A stretch of 64,000 bases of DNA from an uncultured Bacteroidota bacterium (GTDB taxonomy: Bacteria > Bacteroidota > Bacteroidia > Chitinophagales > Chitinophagaceae). The notes under the pieces are model-generated. The model was not told the DNA's origin, did no database searches, and saw only the letters and a program-made list of their open reading frames with translations. The DNA lies in assembly GCA_903938445.1 (NCBI GenBank), contig CAJADG010000071.1, forward strand, positions 1 through 64,000. The letters run 5' to 3'. Positions 1 to 9,522 of the stretch are shown here, piece after piece; the stretch's first letter is position 1; each line of letters begins with the position of its first letter. The position numbers and the translations under genes were made by a program.

Positions 1-2424
1 GAAATGTTGGGCAACTGGAGTTTTGGAAATTATTTTAAAGCAGAAGCCATTGAATGGTCTTGGGAATTATTAACCAAGGTGTATAAATTAGATCCAGCAA
101 GATTATACGTTTCTGTATTTGAAGGAGACCCTGCTGAAAATTTACCACAGTCAAGTATTGCTTTAGCTGAGTGGAGAAAATGGGTACCAGAAGAAAAAAT
201 TATATACGGAACAAAAAAAGATAATTTCTGGGAAATGGGCGACACCGGACCTTGTGGGCCTTGTAGTGAGATACATGTTGACATGCGTAGTGAAGAAGAA
301 ATTGCAAAAATACCCGGTCGTGATTTAGTCAATAAAGATCATCCACAGGTAATTGAAATTTGGAATAATGTATTTATTCAGTACAATCGTAAAAAAGATG
401 GTAGTCTAGAACCTTTACCTGCAAAGCATGTGGACACGGGAATGGGATTTGAGCGTTTGGTGCGCGTGATTCAAGGCAAAAAGAGTAACTATGATACGGA
501 TGTATTTACTGGAACCATTGATTTAGTTGCACAAATTACTGGTCAAACTTATGACTTTAGTGATAGCAAACAAGCTGTTGCTTTTAGAGTGATTGCAGAT
601 CATATTCGTGCCATTGCATTTACGATTGCTGACGGACAACTTCCAGCCAATACAGGTGCCGGTTATGTGATTAGAAGAATTTTAAGAAGAGCCGTAAGAT
701 ATTACTATTCTTATTTGGATTATAAGCAACCATTGTTGCATCAATTAATGCCATTTCTTGCAAAGCAATTTGAAAATGTTTTCCCAGAATTAAATAGTCA
801 ATTAGAATTTGTAAGCAAAGTAGTGAAGGAAGAAGAGGAAGGATTTTTAAGAACTTTAGAAAAGGGATTAAAAAGAATTGATGACATCACCAATACACAT
901 AGTAAAGGACAAACTATTGAAGGTAAATTGGTATTTGAATTGTTTGACACTTATGGATTCCCAGTAGACTTAACACGTTTAATTGCAAGTGAACATGGAT
1001 TAAATGTAGACGAATCAGGATTTGAAAGTGAAATGCAACAACAAAAAGATCGAAGCCGTGCCGCTACAGCAATTGATACAGGTGATTGGATTCAGGTAAC
1101 CGAAGATGTAGAAACTAAATTCATTGGATACGCAGAAACTGCAGCGAATACAAAAATTGTAAAGTACCGTAATGTAAAAGCGAAGGGGAAAGAAGCCTAC
1201 CAATGGGTATTAGCAACTACTCCATTTTATGCAGAGAGCGGAGGTCAAGTGGGTGATAAAGGCATATTTGAATTTGAGGATGGTACAAAGTTGGAAGTAA
1301 CTGATACCAAAAAAGAAAATAACTTATTTATACATTTTACGGATAGTCTTCCTGCAACCATTGGTACTTTCGTAAAAGCGAATGTAAACTTACACTTAAG
1401 AAAAAATACCACTGCGCATCACTCTGCAACACACTTATTACATGCTGCACTTCGTAATGTATTAGGTAAGCATGTTGCTCAAAAAGGTAGCTTAGTAAAT
1501 AATGAGCAATTGCGTTTTGACTTTTCACATTTTGCAAAAATGACAGACGCTGAAATGGCTGCAGTTGAAAAAATGGTGAATGAGAAAATAAAAGAAAATG
1601 TACCCGTTGTAATTAATGAAATGAGTAAGGATGAAGCGATTGCATTAGGAGCTATGGCTTTATTTGGAGAAAAATATGGCGATAAAGTACGTGTAGTAAT
1701 AATGGATCCAAATTACTCTATTGAATTATGTGGTGGTACACATGTTGGACATACAGGAGAAATTGGCAATTTTGTTTTAAAGTCAGAATCATCGGTAGCA
1801 GCTGGTGTAAGAAGAATTGAGGCGGTAGTTGGGGAAGCAGCGAATTTATTTTTAACTGCAGTAAATGAAAAATTACATAAACAAATTGTTCAGTTGACTG
1901 AAGCATGCGCTACTATTACAGCTAAATTAGCTATCGCATTTACGGCACCTGAGTGGAATGAAAATTCATCGGTAGATGTATTGAATGATACCATTGCAAC
2001 CTTACAAGCAACCCAAAAGGAGTTGCATAAAAAATTAGAAAGCCAGGAAGCGCAATTTGTAAACAGTTTAGTAGAAAACTATGCTAATCAGTTTGTTGAC
2101 AAAAACGGCATTGCATTCTTAGGTGCTAAAGTGAATTTAAACAGCGCTGATAATTTGAAAAAATTAGCTCAATTATTAAATGCTACTCAATCAAAATCAG
2201 TCATAGTGCTAGTGAACGAAATTGAAGGAAAGGCGGCTGTTGTATTATCCATTTCTGAAAACCTAGTGCAAGAAAAAGGTTGGCAAGCTCCACAAATTAT
2301 TAAGGAAAAAATTGCACCATTTATTAAAGGTGGTGGAGGTGGTCAAAAAACCTTGGCAGCCGCTGGAGGTCAGGATGCCACTCAGTTGGACAAGGTAATT
2401 GAAGCGGTGAGTTCATTGCTTTAA
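1..2424 (+). CDS. alaS: Alanyl-tRNA synthetase, 5'-truncated by the window edge
   Basis: This cytoplasmic enzyme charges tRNA(Ala) with alanine and hydrolyses misacylated Ser- or Gly-tRNA(Ala). The frame is open from base 1, so roughly the first 70 residues (start of the class II catalytic core) lie outside the window. Visible parts in order are the catalytic core (EMLGNWSFGNYFK, then GDTGPCGPCSEIH), the tRNA-recognition helices (RRILRRAVRYY), the editing domain with the HHSATHLLHAALR motif near base 1415 and its zinc partner CGGTHVGHTGEIG near base 1729, and a C-terminal DHHA1 domain ending in a glycine-rich GGGGGQKTLAAAGG segment. About 807 residues remain of a usual 870-880. A strong intrinsic terminator follows 32 bases after the stop. 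Assignment is certain; only the start is missing. Confidence 0.98.
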   Translation, partial: EMLGNWSFGNYFKAEAIEWSWELLTKVYKLDPARLYVSVFEGDPAENLPQSSIALAEWRKWVPEEKIIYGTKKDNFWEMGDTGPCGPCSEIHVDMRSEEEIAKIPGRDLVNKDHPQVIEIWNNVFIQYNRKKDGSLEPLPAKHVDTGMGFERLVRVIQGKKSNYDTDVFTGTIDLVAQITGQTYDFSDSKQAVAFRVIADHIRAIAFTIADGQLPANTGAGYVIRRILRRAVRYYYSYLDYKQPLLHQLMPFLAKQFENVFPELNSQLEFVSKVVKEEEEGFLRTLEKGLKRIDDITNTHSKGQTIEGKLVFELFDTYGFPVDLTRLIASEHGLNVDESGFESEMQQQKDRSRAATAIDTGDWIQVTEDVETKFIGYAETAANTKIVKYRNVKAKGKEAYQWVLATTPFYAESGGQVGDKGIFEFEDGTKLEVTDTKKENNLFIHFTDSLPATIGTFVKANVNLHLRKNTTAHHSATHLLHAALRNVLGKHVAQKGSLVNNEQLRFDFSHFAKMTDAEMAAVEKMVNEKIKENVPVVINEMSKDEAIALGAMALFGEKYGDKVRVVIMDPNYSIELCGGTHVGHTGEIGNFVLKSESSVAAGVRRIEAVVGEAANLFLTAVNEKLHKQIVQLTEACATITAKLAIAFTAPEWNENSSVDVLNDTIATLQATQKELHKKLESQEAQFVNSLVENYANQFVDKNGIAFLGAKVNLNSADNLKKLAQLLNATQSKSVIVLVNEIEGKAAVVLSISENLVQEKGWQAPQIIKEKIAPFIKGGGGGQKTLAAAGGQDATQLDKVIEAVSSLL

Positions 2425-2456
2425 CGAGTTTGTTTTCAAATAATTAATTGAAAATC

Positions 2457-2488
2457 AAGGCCTTAGTGTAAACAGCTAAGGCCTTTTT
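2457..2488 (+). terminator. Rho-independent terminator of alaS
   Basis: A perfect 10-bp stem (aaggccttag / ctaaggcctt, arms 2457-2466 and 2476-2485) with a 9-base loop runs into a short T tract. It lies just after the alaS stop and before the promoter of the next gene. Confidence 0.85.
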
Positions 2489-2550
2489 AATGAACTGGTT
2501 TTTTATAAAATTTAACATTTCCGAATTGTTTCGTAGTTGAAATATTTCCT

Positions 2551-2558
2551 TAATTTTG
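2551..2558 (+). promoter_or_regulatory. -7 box TAATTTTG of the PDZ-protein promoter
   Basis: This is an exact match to the Bacteroidota TAnnTTTG -7 element, with a TTG at 2526-2528 as a possible -33 element. The predicted transcript start (about 2565) lies downstream of the first in-frame ATG (2556), so it supports the ATG at 2592 as the real start. Confidence 0.6.
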
Positions 2559-2591
2559 ATCTACAAACTATTTCGTATTAAATCAACGAAC

Positions 2592-3827
2592 ATGAAAAAA
2601 ATAATATTAGGTGTAGGGATGTTGGCACTAATGAGTGCAACCGTAAATGCGCAAAAGGAAGTGATTGTTATTAATAAAACTACTAAGAGCAGTACAGACA
2701 ATCCATTAATTGTTGTAGATGGTAAAATTGAAACTGCTGCAAAAATGGATGACTATGATCCCAACAATATTCAATCAGTGAATGTATTAAAAGGAGAAAG
2801 TGCCACTAAAAAATATGGTAAGAAAGGAGAAAAAGGAGTTGTTGAAATTATGCTTAAAAAATTAGATCAAGTTGTTGTTGATACAAATTTCAAAACAGTC
2901 ATTGACACTAATATCAATTTATCAATTATTGTGGATGGAGATAAAATTACCATCAACGGAAAGCCAGCAGACAAGAATGATCCAAGGTTAAAAATGATGG
3001 GGAAATCTAAAATGATAAAAGTTGAGAAAGGTAAAAAGTCCCCTGATAAAGTAATCATTCAAGAATTTTCAGAGGAAGCAGATCCAAATGAAGCAGATGA
3101 TTTAAGTTCAGATGACATGTTAGATAGGGTATCTCCTACACCTCAAGCTAATAAAGCGTTTTTAGGTGTTATCAGTGAAGAAAATGAGCAAGGTGCTAAA
3201 ATAAATACGGTGAGCGAAGGTAGCCCTGCAGAAAAAGCTGGATTAAAAAAAGAGGACATCATTAGTAAGGTTAATGATAAAAAAATTGATGGGCCAAAAT
3301 CACTTTATGATGTCATTGGCACTTTTAAACCTGAAGAAAAAGTAACCATTACATATATAAGAGATGGTAAGGAACAAAAAATAACTACAACACTTGCAAA
3401 AAATAAAACTTTAAACGCTCCTAAAGTATTTTCTTTTTCATATCCTAATGGACAAATGCCTAATAACTTGGGTCGTGGATTCAGAATAAGCCCTGATCAA
3501 AATTTTAATTTTGAAATGCCAGAATTAGATGCATTAAATGCGCGCATTAATAAAAAACCAAAATTAGGTATCTCTGTTGAAGACATCGAATCAGGCGAAG
3601 GCGTAAAAATTAAAAATGTAACTGCAGGATCACCAGCTGAAAAAGCAGGATTAAAATCAAATGATATCATCACTGAATTTGATGAAAATAAAGTAACGGA
3701 TGTCAATGATTTAAAATGGAATTATTTACAAGAAGGACAAGTATTGAAATTCACAGTATTGAGAAATGGTGAAAAAAAGAAGATCGAAGTTAAAATACCT
3801 AAAAAGCTAAAATCCGCGGATTTATAG
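2592..3827 (+). CDS. Secreted protein with TonB-plug-like segment and two PDZ domains
   Basis: The protein has an N-terminal signal peptide (MKKIILGVGMLALMSATVNA), so it is exported. Next comes a segment resembling the plug signature of TonB-dependent receptors (NPLIVVDGK, then SVNVLKG, KKYGKKGEKGVVEI), and then a second IIVDGDKITINGK stretch. Two PDZ domains follow, at about residues 190-265 and 325-400 of the mature numbering; each has a GSPAEKAGLK..DII core typical of HtrA/CtpA-type PDZ domains. No protease domain or catalytic triad is present, so a scaffold or peptide-binding role in the envelope is inferred. The ATG at 2592 was chosen because it begins the signal peptide and follows the predicted transcript start. 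The precise function is unknown. Confidence 0.85.
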   Translation: MKKIILGVGMLALMSATVNAQKEVIVINKTTKSSTDNPLIVVDGKIETAAKMDDYDPNNIQSVNVLKGESATKKYGKKGEKGVVEIMLKKLDQVVVDTNFKTVIDTNINLSIIVDGDKITINGKPADKNDPRLKMMGKSKMIKVEKGKKSPDKVIIQEFSEEADPNEADDLSSDDMLDRVSPTPQANKAFLGVISEENEQGAKINTVSEGSPAEKAGLKKEDIISKVNDKKIDGPKSLYDVIGTFKPEEKVTITYIRDGKEQKITTTLAKNKTLNAPKVFSFSYPNGQMPNNLGRGFRISPDQNFNFEMPELDALNARINKKPKLGISVEDIESGEGVKIKNVTAGSPAEKAGLKSNDIITEFDENKVTDVNDLKWNYLQEGQVLKFTVLRNGEKKKIEVKIPKKLKSADL

Positions 3828-3839
3828 GTTTTAATATCG

Positions 3840-3869
3840 AATGCCCCCTATTAATATGGGGGCATTTTT
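3840..3869 (+). terminator. Rho-independent terminator after the PDZ-protein gene
   Basis: A 9-bp GC-rich stem (aatgccccc / gggggcatt) with a 9-base AT loop is followed by a T tract. It starts 12 bases after the stop codon at 3827 and separates this gene from gatB. Confidence 0.85.
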
Positions 3870-3907
3870 GTATCCTATGAAAGGGAGTTAAAATGCTCCT
3901 TTTCTTG

Positions 3908-3915
3908 TATTTTTG
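3908..3915 (+). promoter_or_regulatory. -7 box TATTTTTG of the gatB promoter
   Basis: An exact TAnnTTTG match ends four bases before the ATG at 3920. The expected transcript start falls on or next to that ATG, so the mRNA would be leaderless, or translation begins at the next ATG (3929). Confidence 0.55.
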
Positions 3916-3919
3916 TACC

Positions 3920-5365
3920 ATGGCAAATATGGATAAATACGAAGCAGTTATTGGCCTCGAGATACATGCACAATTATCAACCAATAGTAAATTGTTTTGT
4001 GGAGATGCAACTAGTTTTGGCGCTGAGCCCAATACCCATATCAGTCCAATTACAATGGGCCATCCAGGAACCCTTCCAAAAACCAATACCAAAGCGGTTG
4101 AGTATGCGATTAAAATGGGATTAGCCTGCGGTTGTGCAATAGCAGAAGACAATTATTTTGCAAGGAAAAATTACTTTTATCCAGACTTACCAAAAGGTTA
4201 TCAAATTTCACAACACACCACTCCAATTTGTGTTGGAGGAACTGTAAACATACAAGCCAGCGAAGGCGAAAAAACAATACAGTTAAACCGTATTCATTTA
4301 GAAGAAGATGCAGGAAAAAGTATTCACGATATCTCTCCTACGCACACTTTAATTGATTTAAATCGCGCAGGTACACCCTTAATTGAAATGGTTACAGAGC
4401 CATGCATTCATTCAGCGGAAGACGCCTATTTATATGTAACCGAAGTACGAAAGCTGGTAAGATGGTTGGGCGTTTGTGATGGCAATATGGAAGAAGGAAG
4501 TTTAAGATGTGACGCTAATATTTCGGTGAGATTAAAAGCTGAAACAACCTTAGGCACAAAAGTGGAAGTCAAAAATTTGAATTCCATTAGAAATATCAAA
4601 AAAGCAATTGAATACGAAATAGATCGATTGATACAATTAAAAGAAACTGGTGGAACCATTATTCAACAAACCAGAAGTTTTGATGCCAGCAATGATACTA
4701 CTTTTTCAATCAGAGATAAAGAGGATGCCAATGATTACAGGTATTTCCCTGATCCTGATTTAGCACCCTTTCATTTGACTACCGATTACATCAATAGTAT
4801 TAAAGCAGATTTACCTTCTTTACCAAATGAATTAAAAAAGGAATGGAAAGATAAATTTGGACTATCTGAATATGATATAAATCAATTGACAGAAAATAAA
4901 GAAGAAGCTGATTTTTATATTGCATGGACTGCTCAAACCAAACACTATAAAGCAGCTGCTAACTGGATCATTGGCCCCATTAGAGCGTATTTGAATGAAA
5001 AAAACATCAATTATAAATCCATTGAAAATGTTATCCCACACTTAGTTGAATTATTGGATTTAGTAGATCAAGGGCAATTAAATTTTTCAGTTGCATCTGG
5101 AAAAGTTTTCAATGCAATTATTGAAACGCCTCAATCTCCTACTCAATTTGCTAAAGACCAAAATTTATTACAAACTAATTCATCGGATGAAATAAGTGGC
5201 TGGGTAATACAAGTATTAGCTGCTAACCCTGACAAAGTAGCGGAGTATAAAAAAGGCAAAAAGGGGTTAATAGGTTTATTTGTAGGAGAAGTAAAAAAAA
5301 TGAGTAAAGGAAAAGCAGATCCAAAAATTACAACACAATTGCTTGAAGCGCAATTGTCTAAATAA
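3920..5365 (+). CDS. gatB: Asp-tRNA(Asn)/Glu-tRNA(Gln) amidotransferase subunit B
   Basis: GatB is the tRNA-binding kinase/transamidase subunit of GatCAB, which converts mischarged Glu-tRNA(Gln) or Asp-tRNA(Asn) to the correct amidated form. The conserved N-terminal start YEAVIGLEIHAQL, the FARKNYFYPDLPKGYQISQ motif, the GSLRCDANISVR motif and the DYRYFPDPDL motif are all present. A C-terminal YqeY-like helical tail (about residues 330-480) completes a normal length of 481 residues. Two start codons are possible, 3920 (MANMDKYEA) and 3929; the frame upstream of 3920 is discarded because it precedes the promoter box. GatA and GatC are not in the window. The TlpA-like gene follows after 6 bases and may be cotranscribed. 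Confidence 0.97.
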   Translation: MANMDKYEAVIGLEIHAQLSTNSKLFCGDATSFGAEPNTHISPITMGHPGTLPKTNTKAVEYAIKMGLACGCAIAEDNYFARKNYFYPDLPKGYQISQHTTPICVGGTVNIQASEGEKTIQLNRIHLEEDAGKSIHDISPTHTLIDLNRAGTPLIEMVTEPCIHSAEDAYLYVTEVRKLVRWLGVCDGNMEEGSLRCDANISVRLKAETTLGTKVEVKNLNSIRNIKKAIEYEIDRLIQLKETGGTIIQQTRSFDASNDTTFSIRDKEDANDYRYFPDPDLAPFHLTTDYINSIKADLPSLPNELKKEWKDKFGLSEYDINQLTENKEEADFYIAWTAQTKHYKAAANWIIGPIRAYLNEKNINYKSIENVIPHLVELLDLVDQGQLNFSVASGKVFNAIIETPQSPTQFAKDQNLLQTNSSDEISGWVIQVLAANPDKVAEYKKGKKGLIGLFVGEVKKMSKGKADPKITTQLLEAQLSK

Positions 5366-5371
5366 AATAGT

Positions 5372-6508
5372 ATGAAAATAAGAAATTTGATCGTCCTTTT
5401 TGCAGTAGCAATTAGCAGTTTAGTGGGTTGCAATAGTAAAAATGGAGAAGCAAGGTATAATATTGCAGGGACCATTCAAAATGCTGCGAATCAAAAGTTA
5501 TTGCTTCAAGAAATTCCTTTTGGGGAAAAGCCAATTGTTACCTTGGACTCTATTACGCTTGATGAAAAAGGAAAATATAGTTTTGATTTTATTGCCAAAC
5601 AAGAAGGTATTTATAGAATCGCTACCGAAAAAGAAATGGAAATTCTTTTTGTAAATGATGAAAAGAATATTCAAATTAATGCGGATGCAAAAAATTATTT
5701 ATCCTATGCGGTAAAAGGTTCTCCAACTACGGAATCACTTATTTCATTTTTAAAAGAGTACCGTAAAAAAGATTCTTCTATTTTCTCTACACTCTACAGT
5801 TTAGAATTATTGCAAAAGCAACAAGCAAAAGATAGTACCATCTATTTCTTACAAAAACAAAGAGTTGAAAAAATTGAGAGCTTAAATAAACTCGTACAAA
5901 ATACCATTAATAGCAGCACAAGCCCTGCCATGATATATTACCTTTTAGGCTTGAGTTTAAGATCTATGGAAACCGCACAGGTACTAGCTTTAGCAAAAGC
6001 AACTGCAGAAAAAACAAAAGCAGAGCCGCTTATACAATTTGCCAATATGCTTAATACACAAGTGCAAACAAACACAAAAACCACCCCTTTATCGGTTGGA
6101 CAACCAGCACCTGAAATTGCATTGGCAGACCCTAGCGGTAAAATTATCACACTAAGTAGTTTGAAAGGGAAATATGTTTTAGTTGACTTTTGGGCAAGCT
6201 GGTGTGGACCTTGTCGTGCAGAAAACCCAAATGTAGTTGCTGCTTACGAGAAATTTAAAAAGAAAAACTTTACAGTTTTAGGCGTATCACTCGATGACCA
6301 AAAATCAAATTGGTTAGAAGCTATTAAAGCTGATAAACTAAACTGGCAGCATATTAGCGATTTGAAAAAATGGGAAAGCACCGTAGTGACCACCTACCAA
6401 ATTGAAGGCATTCCATTTAATGTTTTATTAGATCCTAATGGAAATATTATTGCCAAAGAATTAAGAGGACAGGCATTACAAGATACACTTACCAATATCT
6501 TACACTAA
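5372..6508 (+). CDS. TlpA-like thioredoxin-domain lipoprotein with N-terminal DUF4369
   Basis: The protein begins with a lipoprotein signal (MKIRNLIVLFAVAISSLVGC, lipobox cysteine at residue 20), so it is membrane-anchored outside the cytoplasm. The region at about residues 28-125 matches the beta-rich DUF4369 found in Bacteroidota thiol-disulfide proteins. A helical linker follows, and from about residue 240 there is an AhpC/TSA-thioredoxin domain with the active site WCGPC near residues 275-279 (FWASWCGPCRAEN) and a cis-proline GIPF loop. The family acts as a thiol-disulfide oxidoreductase; the substrate is not evident. The gene starts 6 bases after gatB and ends convergently 14 bases from the RND gene. 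The length is typical. Confidence 0.9.
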   Translation: MKIRNLIVLFAVAISSLVGCNSKNGEARYNIAGTIQNAANQKLLLQEIPFGEKPIVTLDSITLDEKGKYSFDFIAKQEGIYRIATEKEMEILFVNDEKNIQINADAKNYLSYAVKGSPTTESLISFLKEYRKKDSSIFSTLYSLELLQKQQAKDSTIYFLQKQRVEKIESLNKLVQNTINSSTSPAMIYYLLGLSLRSMETAQVLALAKATAEKTKAEPLIQFANMLNTQVQTNTKTTPLSVGQPAPEIALADPSGKIITLSSLKGKYVLVDFWASWCGPCRAENPNVVAAYEKFKKKNFTVLGVSLDDQKSNWLEAIKADKLNWQHISDLKKWESTVVTTYQIEGIPFNVLLDPNGNIIAKELRGQALQDTLTNILH

Positions 6509-6522
6509 TCAATTAGTGCAGA

Positions 6523-8853
6523 CTATTTTTGTTTGATAAATGTTTTTATCAAGGCAGGTAGTAATATTAAATTAGTAAGGGTACTTACCACAAGGGTTAA
6601 TGATGTTAACCAACCTAAAGCTTTTGTGCCACCAAAATCACTAAAGCAGAATATTACAAACCCAGCTACTAATACTAAAGAAGTATAAATAATACTGATA
6701 CCAGTATGTTTTATAGTTTGTACCAATGTAATAGCCACATTGTTATTTAAACGAGGTAATTCCTGTTTATAATTCACTAAAAAGCGTATAGTAACATCAA
6801 TAGCAATACCCAAGGCCACGCTAAACACCAATACAGTAGAAGGCTTTAAGGAAATACCAACCCATCCCATGATTCCTGCTGTCATTAATAAGGGTACGAT
6901 ATTAGGAATTAAAGAACACATTAAGATTGGGAAGGATCTAAATAAAAAGATCATACAAATAGCGATTAATAAAAATGCCCAGAATATAGATTCACTCAAT
7001 CCCTTAATAATAAAGTTACTTCCTTCTAAAAAAGTAACACTGCTTCCGGTTATTTGAATATCATATTTACTTGAATCAAAAATTGACTTGGTTGCACTAT
7101 CTATTCTATTTAAAAAGGCAGGCAATTTAGCACTACCAATATCTTTCATATTTACACTAATCCTAGAGGAGCGCTTGTCACTATCAATAAACTTACTCAA
7201 CAACTGAGAAGGATTGTTTGTATTTTTTGTAGCAGCAATTTGAGCATTGGCACCCAATTTTAAATAAGGTGCAATAAAGGCCATTTCAGTGCCAGTAGGA
7301 ATGTTATACGACAAGGTATCTCCATCATAAAAAGTTTGTTTTGCAAACTTAATACCTTCTACCAATCCAATAGGTTTGCCAAGTTCAGGTTGCGCACTTA
7401 AATATTGATGCATTTTATCAATGTCTTCCAGTGGATGGATACTTCGAACTAATCCATTTTTCTTTTTAGTATCTACCACAATTTCCATTGGCATTACTCC
7501 TCCACCCTGTTGTTCAAACCATTTAAGATCGGTATATAGCTTATCTTTTTTGGGCAAGTCATCTACAATAAATGCTTCTTTTTTAATTTTCGCTAACCCA
7601 AATCCTGATGCAATCACTAATACAATGGTAATTCCAAATACCCATTTAGTATGTACAAAAGTCCATCTTTCAATTTTAACCAATACCTTTTCTAAAAAGG
7701 CGTTGTCCAAATACCTCATATGGTTAGGCTGTGGTGCTTGTAAATAAGTAAGTACTGGAGGAATAAAAAATAAACTAATAAAAAATAAAGCCATAATATT
7801 GATGCCTGATACCCATCCAAATTCTTTTAACAGTGGGCTTTTTGTAAATGCGAAAACAAAAAAACCAATAGCAGCCGTAATATTACAAAACAGCGTAACA
7901 ATGCCCATGCGTCCTACCATATTGACAATCGCCTTTTCCTTATCATTCGTTTCTTTATAGGAAGTATGATATTTATTTAAAAAATAAATACAATTAGGTA
8001 TACCGATAACCACAATTAATGGCGGGATAAGTGCAGTCAGTAAAGTTATTTTTTGACCCAATAAAACCATAGTTCCAAAACTCCAAATGACCCCCATTGC
8101 CACTACCGCCAAGCTCATTAGCATCGCTGATAAAGAACGGAAAAATAATAATAGGGTAATAGCACATAAAACAAGTGAACCTATTAAAAACCAGAACATC
8201 TCTTTTTTAATTCTATCTGCCAATATGGTTCTAATATAAGGCAGACCACTTTTATGTAACTCAATTTTACGAGCATTACTAAAAGCATCTAACTGCGTAT
8301 TTAATGATGCGATAATATGTGACCTAGCAGCACTATTAATAGAATCTGGCACAAAACTAATTGCCATCATATACGCATGGCTGTCAGGATTGTATAAAAG
8401 ATTTTTATAAAAAGGAATACTTTCAAAAGCCGCCTTATGTTTTATTAATAATGAATCATTTGAATAAGGTGGGGTAAATATTTTAGCTGCTACAAACCTT
8501 GTATTGACACTGTCCTTCTTTAAATCATATGCCGAGGGTACACTTAATACATCCGTTACTCCTGGAATTGATTTTATAGTTTGATGTAATGCAACAAATG
8601 CATTAAAGAAAGAAGGCGTGTACAAACTATCAGATTGAAATCCAACGACCATCGTTGTTCCATCTACACCAAATTTTTTAACGAACTGTTTGTAAATAAC
8701 AAATTTTGGATTGTCTTCGGGAATTGCTTTTGTGAATTCATAACTCAATTTAACCTGAGCTGCAAAATAGCCCATGATAATAGTTGCCATCGTCAATAGG
8801 ACTAAACTAGTTACTTTATACTTAACAATTTTCTGACCTAGACGATACCACAT
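6523..8853 (-). CDS. RND-superfamily (MMPL/Patched-like) transporter
   Basis: This 776-residue inner-membrane protein has the doubled RND layout: a first TM segment at residues 15-32, a large extracytoplasmic loop, a block of five or six TM helices (about residues 215-370), a second TM/loop repeat from about residue 400, and a final TM block (about 625-770). The loop carries the GxxxDxxxMVVGF-like start common in MMPL proteins. Such transporters export lipids or hydrophobic compounds using the proton gradient; the substrate cannot be told from sequence. It is the last gene of a minus-strand run (DegT aminotransferase, rpoN, PAP2-like, RND) with gaps of only 9-15 bases. A hopanoid- or lipid-export role is possible but unproven. 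Confidence 0.88.
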   Translation of the reverse strand: MWYRLGQKIVKYKVTSLVLLTMATIIMGYFAAQVKLSYEFTKAIPEDNPKFVIYKQFVKKFGVDGTTMVVGFQSDSLYTPSFFNAFVALHQTIKSIPGVTDVLSVPSAYDLKKDSVNTRFVAAKIFTPPYSNDSLLIKHKAAFESIPFYKNLLYNPDSHAYMMAISFVPDSINSAARSHIIASLNTQLDAFSNARKIELHKSGLPYIRTILADRIKKEMFWFLIGSLVLCAITLLLFFRSLSAMLMSLAVVAMGVIWSFGTMVLLGQKITLLTALIPPLIVVIGIPNCIYFLNKYHTSYKETNDKEKAIVNMVGRMGIVTLFCNITAAIGFFVFAFTKSPLLKEFGWVSGINIMALFFISLFFIPPVLTYLQAPQPNHMRYLDNAFLEKVLVKIERWTFVHTKWVFGITIVLVIASGFGLAKIKKEAFIVDDLPKKDKLYTDLKWFEQQGGGVMPMEIVVDTKKKNGLVRSIHPLEDIDKMHQYLSAQPELGKPIGLVEGIKFAKQTFYDGDTLSYNIPTGTEMAFIAPYLKLGANAQIAATKNTNNPSQLLSKFIDSDKRSSRISVNMKDIGSAKLPAFLNRIDSATKSIFDSSKYDIQITGSSVTFLEGSNFIIKGLSESIFWAFLLIAICMIFLFRSFPILMCSLIPNIVPLLMTAGIMGWVGISLKPSTVLVFSVALGIAIDVTIRFLVNYKQELPRLNNNVAITLVQTIKHTGISIIYTSLVLVAGFVIFCFSDFGGTKALGWLTSLTLVVSTLTNLILLPALIKTFIKQK

Positions 8854-8865
8854 GTGTTATTCAAT

Positions 8866-9507
8866 TTATGATAATACCCAAAAATAAGCGATTAGTTGCG
8901 TAAGTACACCAATTCCAAATCCAACAATGAGCTCCTGTTGGGTATGGTCACTAACAATCATTCGTGCACTAACTACAACGCCTGCAAGCATTGCAGCAGT
9001 TCCTACCCAAATAAAATTATTAATTGGATACAAAAAGCCAGCTAAAACTACAGCAGTGAATAATCCACTCACTCCTATTGCATGTAAGCTTACTTTTATA
9101 AAATTATTGGTAATTAAGCCTAAACTACTCGCTATAAAAATGCCAAAATAAAAATACTTTAAAGCAAGGGGTTGATCTGTGAAAGTTCTGCTTAAATAAT
9201 ACATCCACCAGTAAAAAAACATCGTAATCACATAGGGTATGACACGTTCTTTTTGGGTTCTTAGAAATATACTTTCACTAAATTTTAAGCGCCATAACAA
9301 AAAAACTGCAAAAGCCGGGAAAAATGCAGTTAACCAAAAAATGCTAAATATTTTTAATTTCAATTGCCATTCCGTAATACCTACAAATTCGTATGGCACT
9401 ACTTTCACCAAGTAAAGAAAAAATAAGGTAGGCACAAATAATGGGTGGAAAACATAGGAGATGAATTGCGCACTATAACGAAGTGGTTTTGTAGTATTAT
9501 TTTCCAT
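8866..9507 (-). CDS. PAP2-like integral membrane protein
   Basis: This 213-residue polytopic protein has about six TM helices. Its C-terminal half resembles the PAP2 phosphatase fold: a KERVIP segment stands where KxxxxxxRP is expected, SLHAIGVSG resembles the PSGH region, and ARMIVSDHTQQELIVGFG fits RxxxxxHxxxD with Glu replacing Asp. The match to all three motifs is imperfect, so catalytic activity on phosphorylated lipids (for example undecaprenyl pyrophosphate) is possible but not assured. The gene lies between rpoN (15 bases upstream) and the RND gene (12 bases downstream), probably in the same transcript. Confidence 0.75.
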   Translation of the reverse strand: MENNTTKPLRYSAQFISYVFHPLFVPTLFFLYLVKVVPYEFVGITEWQLKLKIFSIFWLTAFFPAFAVFLLWRLKFSESIFLRTQKERVIPYVITMFFYWWMYYLSRTFTDQPLALKYFYFGIFIASSLGLITNNFIKVSLHAIGVSGLFTAVVLAGFLYPINNFIWVGTAAMLAGVVVSARMIVSDHTQQELIVGFGIGVLTQLIAYFWVLS

Positions 9508-9522
9508 GATATTATTTAATAA

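Noticed and set aside
30-332. Minus-strand open frame of 100 codons inside alaS
   Set aside because: It lies entirely opposite the conserved alaS core and has no family features; it is a shadow frame.
3799-4152. Minus-strand open frame of 117 codons at the start of gatB
   Set aside because: It crosses the PDZ-protein terminator and the gatB promoter, and its sequence is the complement of conserved GatB motifs.
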